DNA from: Arthrobacter antioxidans
GTDB lineage: Bacteria; Actinomycetota; Actinomycetes; Actinomycetales; Micrococcaceae
Direction of reading: 5' to 3'
Length of the DNA stretch: 64,000 nucleotides
Assembly: GCF_023100725.1 (NCBI RefSeq)
Contig: NZ_CP095501.1
Span: forward strand, 2,728,001-2,792,000
A model generated the notes under the pieces. That model ran no database searches. It worked only from the letters and a program-made list of their open reading frames with translations, and was not told where the DNA came from. Below are positions 39,557 to 48,214 of the stretch, in pieces (the stretch's first letter is position 1; each line of letters starts with the position of its first letter). Made by a program: the position numbers and the translations under genes.

Positions 39557-40399
39557 TTAGTTGCGGTTCAAACCGCTCTCGCCGCGGGTCAGCAGGACCC
39601 TCTTGTAATGGGATTCGGCGTCGTCAATCTGACGTGCCGGCGCGTTGGGCGAAAAGACCTGCAGGATGCTGAACTGAAAATGCCTCCGATGTGTGAGGTC
39701 GATGTTGCCCAGTTCGCGCAGGGCCGCGTTGCCGCCGTGGCCGGTCTTTGCGTACTCGCTCCAGCGGCTGAGGAATCCGTCGGCGCCGTCGGCCTTCCCG
39801 ACATAGAGCCGACGCGTCGAGGTATCCGCGATGAGGTAGATGCCTCTCACGGAGGCGAGGGCGGCCTGCCACTCCCGATAGCGGGAGTCCACGGTGACTT
39901 CTTGCAGTGTTTCGAAGTCGACGATGATGGAGTCGAAGCCTGGAAAAGGAACCTGTGCGCGGTCGGCAATCTCGATGACGGGAACGTTCTCCGCCTGCTC
40001 CCCCACCTTCGCCCAGTTCACCGGGTCGGCCGTCCATTCGATGACCAGTCTGTCCTTATGGGCGGAGAAGACATCTGAGGGTGTTAAATCGAAAAACCGC
40101 TGAACGTCAGTGCCTTCGGACTCAATTTCACCGTGATTCTCATAAGCCGTGATGAACCGGCCGAGGAGGCCTGTGGTCCCTAGGAAGACCAGCCACATCC
40201 GGGGTGGGACCTTGGGTAATTTGCTGTGTCTACGGCCCTGGGTGCGCGTGTAGTCCCGCAAAGATTCTCCCCAAGCCACCGCATTGTCGGCGGAAAGTCC
40301 TCGTGCGGTGTGCCGGATCACGACCACATCATCGGGGTCCACGCCGGCCGCGCGCAAAAGGTGTCCAAGATCGAGCTTGCCGGTACTGTCGCTATTCAC
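39557..40399 (-). CDS. GIY-YIG nuclease-family protein with unrecognised N-terminal region
   Basis: A 280-residue protein. The C-terminal third has the GIY-YIG fold: VRGIYLIADTSTRRLYVGKA (GIY...YVG), an Arg in FLSRWSEYAKTGHGGN, and a late Glu/Asn region. The first 170 residues (LGHLLRAAGVDPDDVVVIRHT, then MWLVFLGTTGLLGRF) are not recognised but occur in other free-standing GIY-YIG proteins of accessory regions. It is probably a nuclease acting on DNA, perhaps defence-related, but no partner genes are present. Start GTG 40399 after GGGAGAAGAAAGAA. GC is visibly lower than in the core genes, suggesting transfer. Confidence 0.75.
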   Translation of the reverse strand: MNSDSTGKLDLGHLLRAAGVDPDDVVVIRHTARGLSADNAVAWGESLRDYTRTQGRRHSKLPKVPPRMWLVFLGTTGLLGRFITAYENHGEIESEGTDVQRFFDLTPSDVFSAHKDRLVIEWTADPVNWAKVGEQAENVPVIEIADRAQVPFPGFDSIIVDFETLQEVTVDSRYREWQAALASVRGIYLIADTSTRRLYVGKADGADGFLSRWSEYAKTGHGGNAALRELGNIDLTHRRHFQFSILQVFSPNAPARQIDDAESHYKRVLLTRGESGLNRN

Positions 40400-40454
40400 T
40401 TCTTTCTTCTCCCTGTATGTGTAAGGCCGCGCCCGCTCAGCTCACCGCAAGCTC

Positions 40455-40652
40455 CTAGGCCGCCTCTCCGTGGATGACCGGCGGCCGTGAGGGCAGCATT
40501 AGGACCGGGGCGGGACAACGCTCACGCAGGGCTACCTGGATCGGCAGGGGCGGCATCAGCCGGCCCCGCTCGATGAGCTCGAGGGTCCGCCGGGACTGCG
40601 GGACGGGCGTCTTCGAGTCTGCGTCGTGGTACTCGCCGGGGTGGGTGATCAT
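40455..40652 (-). CDS. 65-aa orphan protein, copy 1 (MIT-PGEYHDA family)
   Basis: A 65-residue protein starting MITHPGEYHDADSKTPVPQ and containing RTLELIERGRLMPPLPIQV. A second copy at 63,558-63,755 on the other strand shares the same blocks, differing mainly in the last 20 residues. Conservation of such a short frame in two copies supports a real gene. In both places it follows the 3' end of the same unnamed gene. No domain is recognised; the basic RG and double-proline core could be an interaction motif. Confidence 0.65.
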   Translation of the reverse strand: MITHPGEYHDADSKTPVPQSRRTLELIERGRLMPPLPIQVALRERCPAPVLMLPSRPPVIHGEAA

Positions 40653-40776
40653 GGCTGGCTTCTCTTGCTGGTGATGAATCCGTCCACAGGCTATTCGTTG
40701 CCGGTGACACTTCGGCGAGGTGCCGCGGCGGTGAGAATCGTCATCACGGCGGCGATCACCGGCTGGTGGTGAGCCC

Positions 40777-40856
40777 TCAGGCCGGCTCGGTGACGTCGAT
40801 GATCATCCGGTTGCGGTCGGCGCCGAAGAATCCGCGGACGAGGCCGCCGATAGGCC
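40777..40856 (-). pseudogene. 3' fragment of the gene that precedes the 65-aa orphan
   Basis: The minus strand reads GGLVRGFFGADRNRMIIDVTEPA and stop. The equivalent tail at 63,420-63,494 reads ERLIRGFFGADLFQKIIDVVEPA. Only the end of the gene is left here; the upstream side joins unrelated sequence at about 40,856. The 65-aa orphan follows in both places. Confidence 0.5.
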
Positions 40857-40862
40857 GGCCCG

Positions 40863-41309
40863 ATGGTAATTACGGGAGTCATTCGAGGCGCGGAGCTGGA
40901 TCAGGTGAGCACCGAGGGCGCGACTTATGAAGACGCGAAAGCGCAGATGCTGTCCCGAGTGCCCGAAGAGTTCTCCCTGATTGCGGTTCACACGGATCGG
41001 GACTCGTAGGTCCTGACTGTCGGGGGAGGTCGGTATGGTGTGCCGGTGACTCCTGCTCCTCACCCTGGCTGGCACGGCATACCGCCGAGCGGACCGCTAC
41101 GTGCCTCCGCTGCAGCTCGACCCACCCGATCGGCCGGTGACGGAGCCGGAGAAGGCACCTGCCCTGTGGGTGGAACTGGAATACCCTGACGGCTTGACAC
41201 ACTCAGACGCTCGTACGACGACGCGGATCGCTTGCACGATCCGCGTCGTCAAGGCCGCACTAAGCGAAGATGCCGAACCGAATTCGCCATCCAACGGTAA
41301 GATTCCGGC
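40863..41309. other. Gap with a truncated small frame and a long hairpin
   Basis: An ATG at 40863 opens 48 codons to 41009 (IRGAELDQVSTEGATYED, then VPEEFSLIAVHTDRDS). It looks like the C-terminal half of a small protein and has no ribosome-binding site. It may be a fragment cut by the rearrangement at about 40,856. A hairpin with a perfect 14-base stem lies at 41,217-41,250. Confidence 0.35.
41217..41250. terminator. Perfect 14-base inverted repeat (possible terminator)
   Basis: GACGACGCGGATCG, loop CTTGCA, CGATCCGCGTCGTC. The stem is perfect and GC-rich, without a T-run. It lies about 60 bases before the DUF2200 start. Confidence 0.45.
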
Positions 41310-41672
41310 ATGAAGACGGACGAGAAGACCCTGACCCGGGTCTACCGCATGCCGTTCTCTGCGGTATATCCCCACTACGTCACCAAAGTGGAAAGAAAGG
41401 GCCGCACGAAAGCCGAGCTGCACCATGTCATCACGTGGCTGACCGGCTTCACTGACGCCGACCTCGAGCGTCATTTAGCGCAGGAAACCTCGTTCGAGAC
41501 ATTTTTCGTCGACGCACATCTGAACCCCAACGCCCCACTGATTACCGGCGTCGTGTGTGGAGTGCGGGTCGAAGACATCGAAGACCCTGTGATGCAGAAA
41601 GTCCGCTATCTCGACAAGCTGGTCGATGAACTGGCCCGAGGCAAGACCATCGAGAAGATCTTGCGATCCTGA
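41310..41672 (+). CDS. DUF2200 family protein
   Basis: A 120-residue protein matching DUF2200: TRVYRMPFSAVYPHYVTKVERKGRTKAELHHVITWLTGF, then a C-terminal helix in VMQKVRYLDKLVDELARGK. The family is small, soluble and uncharacterised; the basic ERKGRTK segment and WLTG are its most constant parts. It is full length. Start ATG 41310. It appears to be transcribed alone, before the MerR gene. Confidence 0.85.
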   Translation: MKTDEKTLTRVYRMPFSAVYPHYVTKVERKGRTKAELHHVITWLTGFTDADLERHLAQETSFETFFVDAHLNPNAPLITGVVCGVRVEDIEDPVMQKVRYLDKLVDELARGKTIEKILRS

Positions 41673-41775
41673 CCCCTGCGTTTTCGCTCGCCCGCTGAAA
41701 GATCCTTTCGTGAGACCGACAGTGCTGGGGCGGACCGTCGGCGTCTCACCAACTTGGGTCGTTGCCGAGGGCGGC

Positions 41776-41805
41776 TTGTCTTCAAGTACTTGAAGTTCCT
41801 ATCGT
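41776..41805 (+). promoter_or_regulatory. MerR-type operator-promoter
   Basis: CTTCAAGTACTTGAAG (41780-41795) is a perfect 16-base palindrome set between TTGTCT (41776-41781) and TATCGT (41800-41805), an 18-base spacer. A dyad inside a promoter spacer upstream of a merR-type gene is the usual design of MerR regulation. Autoregulation is the likely role. Confidence 0.6.
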
Positions 41806-41812
41806 TGATGGA

Positions 41813-42274
41813 GTGAGCGCACCGACCATCCGAAGGACCTACACGATCAAGGAAGCGGCAGCTCTGACGGGTCTGCCAGCCAGCACGCTGCGCTATTACG
41901 AATCGATCGGCGTGATCACTCCGATCTCCCGCGGCGCGAGCAGCAAGCACCGGGTTTACACGCCGGAGGATCTGGATCTGTTGACCTGGGTCTCCTGCCT
42001 GAGCGCGACGGGCATGTCGGTGAGTGACATGCGTCGCTACATCGGGAACGGGGCGCTTGGGGCTGACGCTGCCCTGGAGCAGATCAAGCTGTTGAAGGCC
42101 CAGCAGGAACAGCTAGCCGTCGAAGCGAAATCCATCGCCCTGCGGAAACGGTACGTCGCACTGAAGATCGACTATTGGCAGGCCGTCCAGGCCGGAGATG
42201 AGTCCAGGGCTGCCCAGCTGTCGGACGAAGCACGCTCCCTGGCCGACGACCTCAAGAAGACCAAGACGCGGTAG
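41813..42274 (+). CDS. MerR family transcriptional regulator
   Basis: A 153-residue MerR regulator starting at GTG 41813. Residues 8-75 carry the winged helix (YTIKEAAALTGLPASTLRYYESIGVI, then HRVYTPEDLDLLTWVSCL with ATGMSVSDMRRYI). A dimerising helix follows (LEQIKLLKAQQEQLAVEAKSI). It lacks a Cys-rich effector end, so it is more like the regulators of aldehyde or small-molecule response found near alcohol dehydrogenases. A promoter with a central palindrome precedes it. The following cupin and alcohol dehydrogenase are candidate targets. Confidence 0.85.
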   Translation: MSAPTIRRTYTIKEAAALTGLPASTLRYYESIGVITPISRGASSKHRVYTPEDLDLLTWVSCLSATGMSVSDMRRYIGNGALGADAALEQIKLLKAQQEQLAVEAKSIALRKRYVALKIDYWQAVQAGDESRAAQLSDEARSLADDLKKTKTR

Positions 42275-42281
42275 AAGACAC

Positions 42282-42323
42282 GCGCCCCTCCCAGCGGACA
42301 GGACGGTCCGCTGGGAGGGGCGC
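42282..42323 (+). terminator. Strong hairpin between MerR and cupin genes
   Basis: A perfect 18-base stem (GCGCCCCTCCCAGCGGAC and its complement) with a six-base loop AGGACG begins 8 bases after the MerR stop. It probably ends the merR transcript or attenuates read-through into the cupin gene, whose start is 22 bases away. Confidence 0.75.
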
Positions 42324-42345
42324 CCTCACGACGGAAGGCACCGAG

Positions 42346-42759
<414 letters not shown>

Positions 42760-42781
42760 AAGCCCCAAAAGGAGAAAACGC

Positions 42782-43828
42782 ATGACCACCACAGTTCACG
42801 CTTACGCCTCACCCTCCGCCGACGGGGACCTCGCCCCCACCACCATCGAACGCCGCGAGGTCGGCCCCCACGATGTCCTGATCGAGATCAAGTACGCCGG
42901 CATCTGCCACTCCGACATCCACACCGTGCAAGGTGACTGGGGTCCGCAGCCCTACCCCCTGGTACCCGGACATGAGATCGCCGGCATCGTCGCTGAAGTC
43001 GGCTCCGAGGTGACCCGGCACACCGTCGGCGACCGCGTCGGCGTCGGCTGCATGGTCAACTCCTGCGGGAAGTGCAAGAACTGCACCGCAGGCGACGAGC
43101 AGTACTGCGTCAACGGGATGGTCGGCACCTACGGTGCCACCGACCGTGACGGGACCATCACTCAGGGCGGCTACTCCACCCACGTCGTCGTCACCGAGGA
43201 CTTCGTCCTGAGGATCCCCGAGGGCATCGAGCTCGACGCCGCCGCCCCCCTGCTCTGCGCCGGCATCACTACCTACTCACCCCTGCACCGCTGGGGCGCC
43301 GGGCCTGGCAAGAAGGTCGCCGTGATCGGCCTCGGCGGCCTCGGCCACATGGCCGTCAAGATCGCACACGCCATGGGCGCCGAAGTGACCGTCCTCTCAC
43401 AATCCCTCAAGAAGCAGGAAGACGGCCTCCGCTTGGGCGCGGACCACTACTACGCCACCAGCGACGAAACCACGTTCACCGACCTGGCCCGCTCCTTCGA
43501 TCTCATCATCAACACGGTCAGCGCCCGGATCGACATCAGCGCCTTCCTTGAACTCCTGACGGTCGACGGCGCTCTGGTCAACGTCGGCGCGCCCGCCGAG
43601 CCACTACCGGTGAACGCGATGGCGCTCATCGGCGGACGCCGCTCCTTCGCAGGCTCCATGATCGGCGGCATCGCCGAAACACAGGAAATGCTCGACTTCT
43701 GCGCCCAGAATGGCATCGGTGCTGAGATCGAGGTCATCCCTGCCGAGAAGATCAACGACGCCTACGAGCGGGTCCTCTCCTCGGACGTCCGCTACCGCTT
43801 CGTCATCGACGCCGCCACCTTCGCCTAG
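42782..43828 (+). CDS. Zinc-dependent NAD(P) alcohol dehydrogenase (cinnamyl-alcohol type)
   Basis: A 348-residue medium-chain dehydrogenase that reduces aldehydes or oxidises alcohols. The catalytic zinc site is [15 protein letters not shown] and PGHEIAGIV. The structural zinc site is CGKCKNC...EQYC. The cofactor loop is [21 protein letters not shown]. The residue pattern after the glycine loop (VLSQSLKK) suggests NADP preference as in YahK/CAD types. It ends the merR-associated operon with the cupin. Start ATG 42782 after AAAAGGAGAAAACGC. Confidence 0.92.
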   Translation: MTTTVHAYASPSADGDLAPTTIERREVGPHDVLIEIKYAGICHSDIHTVQGDWGPQPYPLVPGHEIAGIVAEVGSEVTRHTVGDRVGVGCMVNSCGKCKNCTAGDEQYCVNGMVGTYGATDRDGTITQGGYSTHVVVTEDFVLRIPEGIELDAAAPLLCAGITTYSPLHRWGAGPGKKVAVIGLGGLGHMAVKIAHAMGAEVTVLSQSLKKQEDGLRLGADHYYATSDETTFTDLARSFDLIINTVSARIDISAFLELLTVDGALVNVGAPAEPLPVNAMALIGGRRSFAGSMIGGIAETQEMLDFCAQNGIGAEIEVIPAEKINDAYERVLSSDVRYRFVIDAATFA

Positions 43829-44338
43829 GCGACACAACCCGGGACATGTCAAGACCCCTACCAACGCGACCCACCCTGGATTGGAACGTGGTGGTAGGGG
43901 TGCCCCGGCCCTGCAGGCCGACAGCACCGCCGTCCCGCTTCCAGGCAACTAGGCCGCCGCCACCTTCACCAACAAGCACCACCCCGCGTGAAGAAAGCAC
44001 CGTGGAACTCAACGACCTCACAAGACTCACACCCACCGAGCGGCTGCACGATAAGGCAGCGTTGCATGAGGTCTAGACCCGCAAACGCTTGCGTCGCAAA
44101 AGCCTCGATCGGACCCTAAAACAACGCGATTCGAGCCGTCCTGCGCTGTGGCGTTTGGGTGTACCTGGTGCAACACCTGTGGCAGCGAAGTGACGCCTGA
44201 AAGGGGGGAGCAACGGGGCGTTGTGCGAGACGATTCACGAACCTGCTCCGCGCGTAGTCCCTGAACAGGCGGGCTCCCCTCGCGGGTGGGGGGGGGCGGC
44301 TGGGGCACGGCGCAGGCGGGCGGCCACGGGGATCTCGT
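43829..44338. other. Gap with a hairpin and a truncated SnoaL-like start
   Basis: No full gene. An inverted repeat CCCCTACCA / TGGTAGGGG (43,855-43,900, 28-base loop) could end the dehydrogenase transcript. A GTG at 44002 opens only 24 codons (ELNDLTRLTPTERLHDK, AALHEV, stop), which look like the N-terminus of an NTF2/SnoaL-like protein cut short. The rest shows nothing. Confidence 0.4.
44002..44076 (+). pseudogene. Truncated N-terminus of an NTF2/SnoaL-like protein
   Basis: GTG start after GAAGAAAGCACC, then ELNDLTRLTPTERLHDK, AALHEV and TAG. The helix pattern LTPxERLxxKxALHEV is common at the beginning of SnoaL-like proteins, which continue for another 110 residues. Here the frame stops at once. 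Confidence 0.3.
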
Positions 44339-45226
44339 TCAGGCGGCGCGTTCGAACCAGTCGAGCGAGAGGCCAGCGACCGCATCGGGGGCGTCGTCGG
44401 TGATGAAGTGAGCCGCGTCGTCGACGTAGGCGAACTCGACGCGGTCGGCGTATCGCTCGGGGTCACGGCAGATACGCCCCATAAGCTCCTCGGTGGTGGG
44501 GTGGTCGCGGCGGCCGAACACGACGAGGGTCGGCGCCGTGAGCCGCCGGCGTTGGTAGACGCCGCGCATCATGCGCGCGGCCTCGGGCAGGACCATGCGG
44601 CGCAGGAGCGGACGCACCGCGGCGTCGATGTCCGGTCGGCGCATCGGGGCGAGGTGGGTATCGATGACTGCCTCCGACATCGGGCAGGCGGCGTACCTCG
44701 CGGAGAAGGTCCAGCGCAGCGAGGCGCCCGGGCGGTGCCAGACGAGCGGGGGCAGGTGATAGAAGGCCGGAAGGAGCTTAGGACTGAAGTCGAAGAAGCC
44801 CGGCCACACGGACAGCTGCACCGCCGTCCGGACCCGCTCGGGGTGGTCGTAGGTGAGCTGCATCGCGGTGAGGACGCTCATGTCGTGGGAGACGAGGTGG
44901 GCATGCTCGACGTCGAGGGCGTCATAGAGGGCGAGCAGGTCGCGGAGCCTGGTCTCACGGTCGATGCGCGGGTCGTCGGCCTCCGTCCAGCCGGCCCCAC
45001 GCAGGTCGGGGCAGAGCACGCGGTAGCCGCGGGCGGCGATGACCGGCGCGATGGCGTGCCATTGCCACCAGTGCTCCGGGAAGCCGTGCAGCAGCAGGAC
45101 CGGCTCCCCCGCGCCGATGGCGGCGACGTGGGTCCGCAGACCGGGCGTCTCCACCACGAGATGCTCGAAGCCTGGGGCCTTGGGCATCGGCGGTGACCAG
45201 GTCGGTGTGGACGTGGGCGTGGGCAT
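44339..45226 (-). CDS. Alpha/beta hydrolase, epoxide-hydrolase-like (copy A)
   Basis: A 295-residue alpha/beta hydrolase. The oxyanion-hole motif is LLLHGFPEHWWQWH. The nucleophile elbow is LVSHDMSVLTA, with Asp as nucleophile as in epoxide hydrolases and dehalogenases rather than Ser. The later acid lies in VVFGRRDHPT and the catalytic His in DAAHFITDDAP. The cap domain lies between. Another hydrolase of the same type is 66 bases upstream in the same direction, so they are probably an operon. ATG 45226 after GAAGGAGGTCGTC. Confidence 0.88.
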   Translation of the reverse strand: MPTPTSTPTWSPPMPKAPGFEHLVVETPGLRTHVAAIGAGEPVLLLHGFPEHWWQWHAIAPVIAARGYRVLCPDLRGAGWTEADDPRIDRETRLRDLLALYDALDVEHAHLVSHDMSVLTAMQLTYDHPERVRTAVQLSVWPGFFDFSPKLLPAFYHLPPLVWHRPGASLRWTFSARYAACPMSEAVIDTHLAPMRRPDIDAAVRPLLRRMVLPEAARMMRGVYQRRRLTAPTLVVFGRRDHPTTEELMGRICRDPERYADRVEFAYVDDAAHFITDDAPDAVAGLSLDWFERAA

Positions 45227-45292
45227 GACGACCTCCTTCGGGTGGGCGGAGATACTATGTTTATCGGAATCTCGAATGGGGATCAGCTGCCT

Positions 45293-46183
45293 TCAACGGG
45301 CGGGCAGCTCCATGAATGCGCGGAGACGACGGGTGACCTCTGCGGGATTGTCGTCGACGAGGAAGTGCCCGCCGCCGGGGACAAACTCGACGGTCAGGTC
45401 CGGTGCGTCCTGAGGTGATACACCGAGTGCGTCATGTGGCAGGAGCCCGTCGTCGGCACCGAATAGCACGAGGGTAGGTGTGCGCAGAACCCGGCCACGG
45501 TAGGTCCCGCGCAGAATATTCATGAACCCAGGAAGTATCACTCGCCGGTAGAGCTTTGACGCCGCCCGCGCCCTTGCCGGATCGCGCAAGGCGGCGACGT
45601 ACGCCTCGACGTCGTCGTCACGCATCGGCTGCACCTCGAATGACCGGAGCAGCCAGTACGCAAGCCGCTGACGCCCCCGCGACAGGAGCCTCGGGCCGAG
45701 CCCAGGCGTTGCGATCACCCACTGAAACCACAGGTGCGGCATTGCTCGCATCATCGCGCCCGCAAGCGTCGGGGTCATCCGGATGTACGGGGCAGGGACC
45801 GCGATCGCCGCATAGCGGCTGACACGGTCGGGATGACGGAGGCACACTTCGAAGCCGATGAGGGCACTCCAGTCGTGCGCCACGAGAGCCACTCGGTTGA
45901 GGCCCAGGGCGTCCAGCAGCCCGACCACGTCGGCAACCAGGGTGTCGAGGTCGTAGCCCTCCGCCGGGGCGTCGGTCTGACCGGCGCCACGGAGATCGGG
46001 AGCAATGACGCGAGCAGTATGGCTGAGGTGCGCCATCACCGCGGCGTACTCGCGCGAACTCTGGGGAAATCCGTGGAGCAACAGCACCGGTGTCCCCGAC
46101 CCGGCCTCGACGACGTGCACCTTGAGTCCTGCCACCATCACCATGTGACCTCTGACGGCTGAGGCGCCCGCCTGCTCGTTCAT
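45293..46183 (-). CDS. Alpha/beta hydrolase, epoxide-hydrolase-like (copy B)
   Basis: A 296-residue alpha/beta hydrolase related to its downstream neighbour. Oxyanion hole LLLHGFPQSSREYA, nucleophile elbow ALVAHDWSALIGFE with Asp, acid in VLFGADDGLLP and His in PGGGHFLVDDNP. The tyrosine pair expected of epoxide hydrolases cannot be judged. It is divergent from a TetR regulator across 68 bases containing two palindromes, so it is the likely direct target. It probably acts on epoxides, haloalkanes or esters. Confidence 0.88.
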   Translation of the reverse strand: MNEQAGASAVRGHMVMVAGLKVHVVEAGSGTPVLLLHGFPQSSREYAAVMAHLSHTARVIAPDLRGAGQTDAPAEGYDLDTLVADVVGLLDALGLNRVALVAHDWSALIGFEVCLRHPDRVSRYAAIAVPAPYIRMTPTLAGAMMRAMPHLWFQWVIATPGLGPRLLSRGRQRLAYWLLRSFEVQPMRDDDVEAYVAALRDPARARAASKLYRRVILPGFMNILRGTYRGRVLRTPTLVLFGADDGLLPHDALGVSPQDAPDLTVEFVPGGGHFLVDDNPAEVTRRLRAFMELPAR

Positions 46184-46192
46184 GACTGCATT

Positions 46193-46232
46193 CTACTATT
46201 TTTCTAGTAGCGCTGTCACTAGAAACCTAGTG
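46193..46232. promoter_or_regulatory. Two palindromes in the hydrolase/TetR divergent promoter
   Basis: CTACTA-N6-TAGTAG (46193-46210) and CACTAG-AAAC-CTAGTG (46217-46232) lie next to each other between the divergent starts. The second is nearest the tetR start. They are the natural candidates for operators of the adjacent TetR protein. Confidence 0.6.
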
Positions 46233-46251
46233 AACGAGTACTGTCTCTTTA

Positions 46252-46800
46252 GTGACCACTACCCGTGAGCGTGCCCTGGACGCGGCCGTTGAGCTCGTCG
46301 GCGAGCAAGGGATCCGCGCCCTCGTCCACGCGCGAGTGGACGAGCGAGCCGGCCTACCGAAGGGATCCACCTCGAACTGGTTCCGCACCAGGGACGCCCT
46401 CGTCGCGGGCGTCGTCGCGTGGCTCGCGGAGCGGGAACGCGGCGACTTCGATGCCGGAGCCGCCCCGGTGGTCAGGACCCCGGATCAGCTGATCGACGCG
46501 TTTGCGAGCCTCATCGATGCGGAGACGGGTCTCTTCTCAGGGCGTACCAGAGCGCGCTACGCGCTGTTTCTCGAGGGCGCAAACGACCCGCAGCTGCTCG
46601 AACCATTGCTCCAGCAGCGCAAGGTCTACGTCGAATGGGCAACAGACCTTCTCGCGGGAGTTGGAGCCGCTCGGCCGGCGGATGCCGTGCGGGCGCTGAT
46701 GGCCGCCTCGGAAGGGCTCGTCCTGCATCGACTCACCGTGGATCCCACCGCGCCCGTGCGGCCGGTTGTCGAGCGCATCGTGCGCGCCTGCCTGGACTGA
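46252..46800 (+). CDS. TetR/AcrR family transcriptional regulator
   Basis: A 182-residue TetR protein starting at GTG 46252. The helix-turn-helix is ALDAAVELVGEQGIRALVHARVDERAGLPKGSTSNWFRTRDALVAGV (residues 8-54). The recognition helix has KGSTSNWF in place of the usual KGTLYHHF. The C-terminal ligand domain is of the short AcrR-like kind (RARYALFLEGANDPQLL). It is divergent from the two alpha/beta hydrolases and probably represses them and itself. Confidence 0.9.
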   Translation: MTTTRERALDAAVELVGEQGIRALVHARVDERAGLPKGSTSNWFRTRDALVAGVVAWLAERERGDFDAGAAPVVRTPDQLIDAFASLIDAETGLFSGRTRARYALFLEGANDPQLLEPLLQQRKVYVEWATDLLAGVGAARPADAVRALMAASEGLVLHRLTVDPTAPVRPVVERIVRACLD

Positions 46801-46885
46801 TAGGTACTAACCCCGGGGGCCTCGGGGCGATGCCCGCCCCTAGAGATACCAGCTCAGCTAGCGGACGCCCATCATGCACGACACT

Positions 46886-47392
46886 TCACGCTTGGTCACG
46901 GGTGTCGGCGCGGGTCATGTGAATCACGGGGAGGTCGTCCTCAACTTTCTCGAGCCCGTCGGGCCGGAATCCGTGGTTGCGGTAGAACGCCTGCGCTCGA
47001 GGATTCGGGTCGGCTACCCATAGGGTTGCTGCTTCGCCCGGTGCGAGCACCGCTTCGAGCAGGCCCGTCCCGGCCCTTGACCCGTGCCATTGCTTCACCA
47101 CGTACAGGACATAGAGCTGCAAAGGATCGGACTCCGTGACACCTGGCCCCGACATGGCGACCCCAACGATGCTTCCATTGACCTCCGCGACAGCTACTCG
47201 GTGGGCAATGAATCGTGGATCCGTCAGCACCGTTATCCATTGCCGCTCCCGGGCGGGGGTGAACTCCGGGTCATCGAGAATGCGATCAGAGATCAGGCCA
47301 CGATAGGTTTCCCCCCACGCTTGAACAATGACCTGCGCCATCGCAGGGACATCGGCCAGTCGAGCAGGGCGAACCCTCATGATCCGAGGCAT
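46886..47392 (-). CDS. GNAT family N-acetyltransferase
   Basis: A 168-residue GNAT protein. It opens with RVRPARLADVPAMAQVIVQAW, followed by LQLYVLYVVKQWHGSRAGTGLLEAVL, which carries the acetyl-CoA loop (QWHGSRAGTGL). The motif B region is PNPRAQAFYRNHGFRPDG. It acetylates an amine on a small molecule or protein. ATG 47392 or ATG 47380 may be used; neither has a strong ribosome-binding site. It stands alone, convergent with the TetR gene. Confidence 0.85.
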   Translation of the reverse strand: MPRIMRVRPARLADVPAMAQVIVQAWGETYRGLISDRILDDPEFTPARERQWITVLTDPRFIAHRVAVAEVNGSIVGVAMSGPGVTESDPLQLYVLYVVKQWHGSRAGTGLLEAVLAPGEAATLWVADPNPRAQAFYRNHGFRPDGLEKVEDDLPVIHMTRADTRDQA

Positions 47393-47649
47393 TTCGTGAG
47401 TATAGACATCCGCGTGTACCCGTCCAGGTCACGATCGGTGACTGGCAGCGGAAGAGAACGTAGGCGGCCAGCCAGGCATCGGCGAGGTGATGTGGAAGTC
47501 GGGAACAGCTGAGGCTTCAGCGAGCCGACCAATCAATGTCGGGGAGGGTGGCACTGCTGGACTCGGCTATTGCGGCAAAGGCCCGCCGGGGTGCCAGCCA
47601 CCCCTGTTCCTTCCCGCGTCCGATCTGGCCGCTGGACGATGAAGGACTG

Positions 47650-47684
47650 GAAGGGAGTGCACTCGAGCCGGGTGCACTCCCTTC
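47650..47684 (+). terminator. Perfect 13-base hairpin (possible terminator)
   Basis: GAAGGGAGTGCAC, 9-base loop, GTGCACTCCCTTC, then TTCATGC. No plus-strand gene ends just before it. Confidence 0.5.
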
Positions 47685-47766
47685 TTCATGCTTCATGCGA
47701 CGCTGCCGAGCGGGACAAGAGACTCTCCTGCTGAGCTCCTCAATCTGTGGCGTGGTCCTGACGGCT

Positions 47767-47829
47767 CATCCACCTGTGGGCGGGTTGAGCTCAAAGCCGT
47801 CCACCTGTGGGTGAGCTGCCACCTCATCT
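47767..47829. repeat. Dispersed repeat, copy A
   Basis: Contains TCCACCTGTGGGCGGG and TCCACCTGTGGGTGAGCTG, a direct sub-repeat with a small CCAC-CT-GTGG dyad. A close copy lies at 56,976-57,051. Confidence 0.65.
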
Positions 47830-48037
47830 CGGTACGCAATTGGCGCCCTGCACGGCAATTGGTGTGCGAAACACCTGGCATGGGCCGCACGAACCGTAAT
47901 GTTAGCTGGGCGTCCGGCCCGTTGCTCATAGGTCAAGAACGGCTGGGCGCCCCGGTATCGTTGCGGATCATCCTCCAGAGGCACTGATAGCGTGCGGTCT
48001 CAGGGACGGATGAGAATGCTCGACCATTGGAGACATC

Positions 48038-48214
48038 GTGACCGAGCGCATCAGCCGCAACCACGCTACTTGGATCCTGCTCGCCATTACCGTTATTGGG
48101 CTCGCTGTCGCGGCCGTCGGCTACAGCTACCTTATTGCGAGCAACTGCGGGGCATCCGGGGCATCTGAGTTCTTTTCCTCCGTACGCACCTTTCACACGC
48201 AAGCCGGGTGTTAG
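48038..48214 (+). CDS. Small membrane protein (58 aa)
   Basis: GTG start after TTGGAGACATC. A charged N-terminus (TERISRNH) is followed by one membrane helix (ATWILLAITVIGLAVAAVGY) and a short tail with two cysteines, the last residue before the stop being Cys. The positive-inside rule puts the N-terminus in the cytosol. No family is recognised. It is 260 bases upstream of the P-type ATPase in the same direction, so it may be functionally linked, though that is only position. Confidence 0.5.
   Translation: MTERISRNHATWILLAITVIGLAVAAVGYSYLIASNCGASGASEFFSSVRTFHTQAGC

Larger units (their letters stand above)
47393..48037. other. Gap with a strong hairpin and copy A of a dispersed repeat
   Basis: No supported gene. 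A 13-base perfect stem lies at 47,650-47,684 and copy A of a dispersed repeat at 47,767-47,829. The hairpin follows about 250 bases of open sequence on the plus strand, so an unannotated small RNA ending there is possible but unproven. Confidence 0.4.

Noticed and set aside
39557..40856. GIY-YIG gene plus 65-aa orphan considered as a toxin-antitoxin pair
   Set aside because: The orphan's second copy has no nuclease beside it, so the pairing is chance.
41101..41313. A 70-codon frame overlapping the DUF2200 start by ATGA
   Set aside because: The overlap looks like coupling, but there is no ribosome-binding site and the middle of the frame is the perfect 14-base hairpin, so it is probably non-coding.
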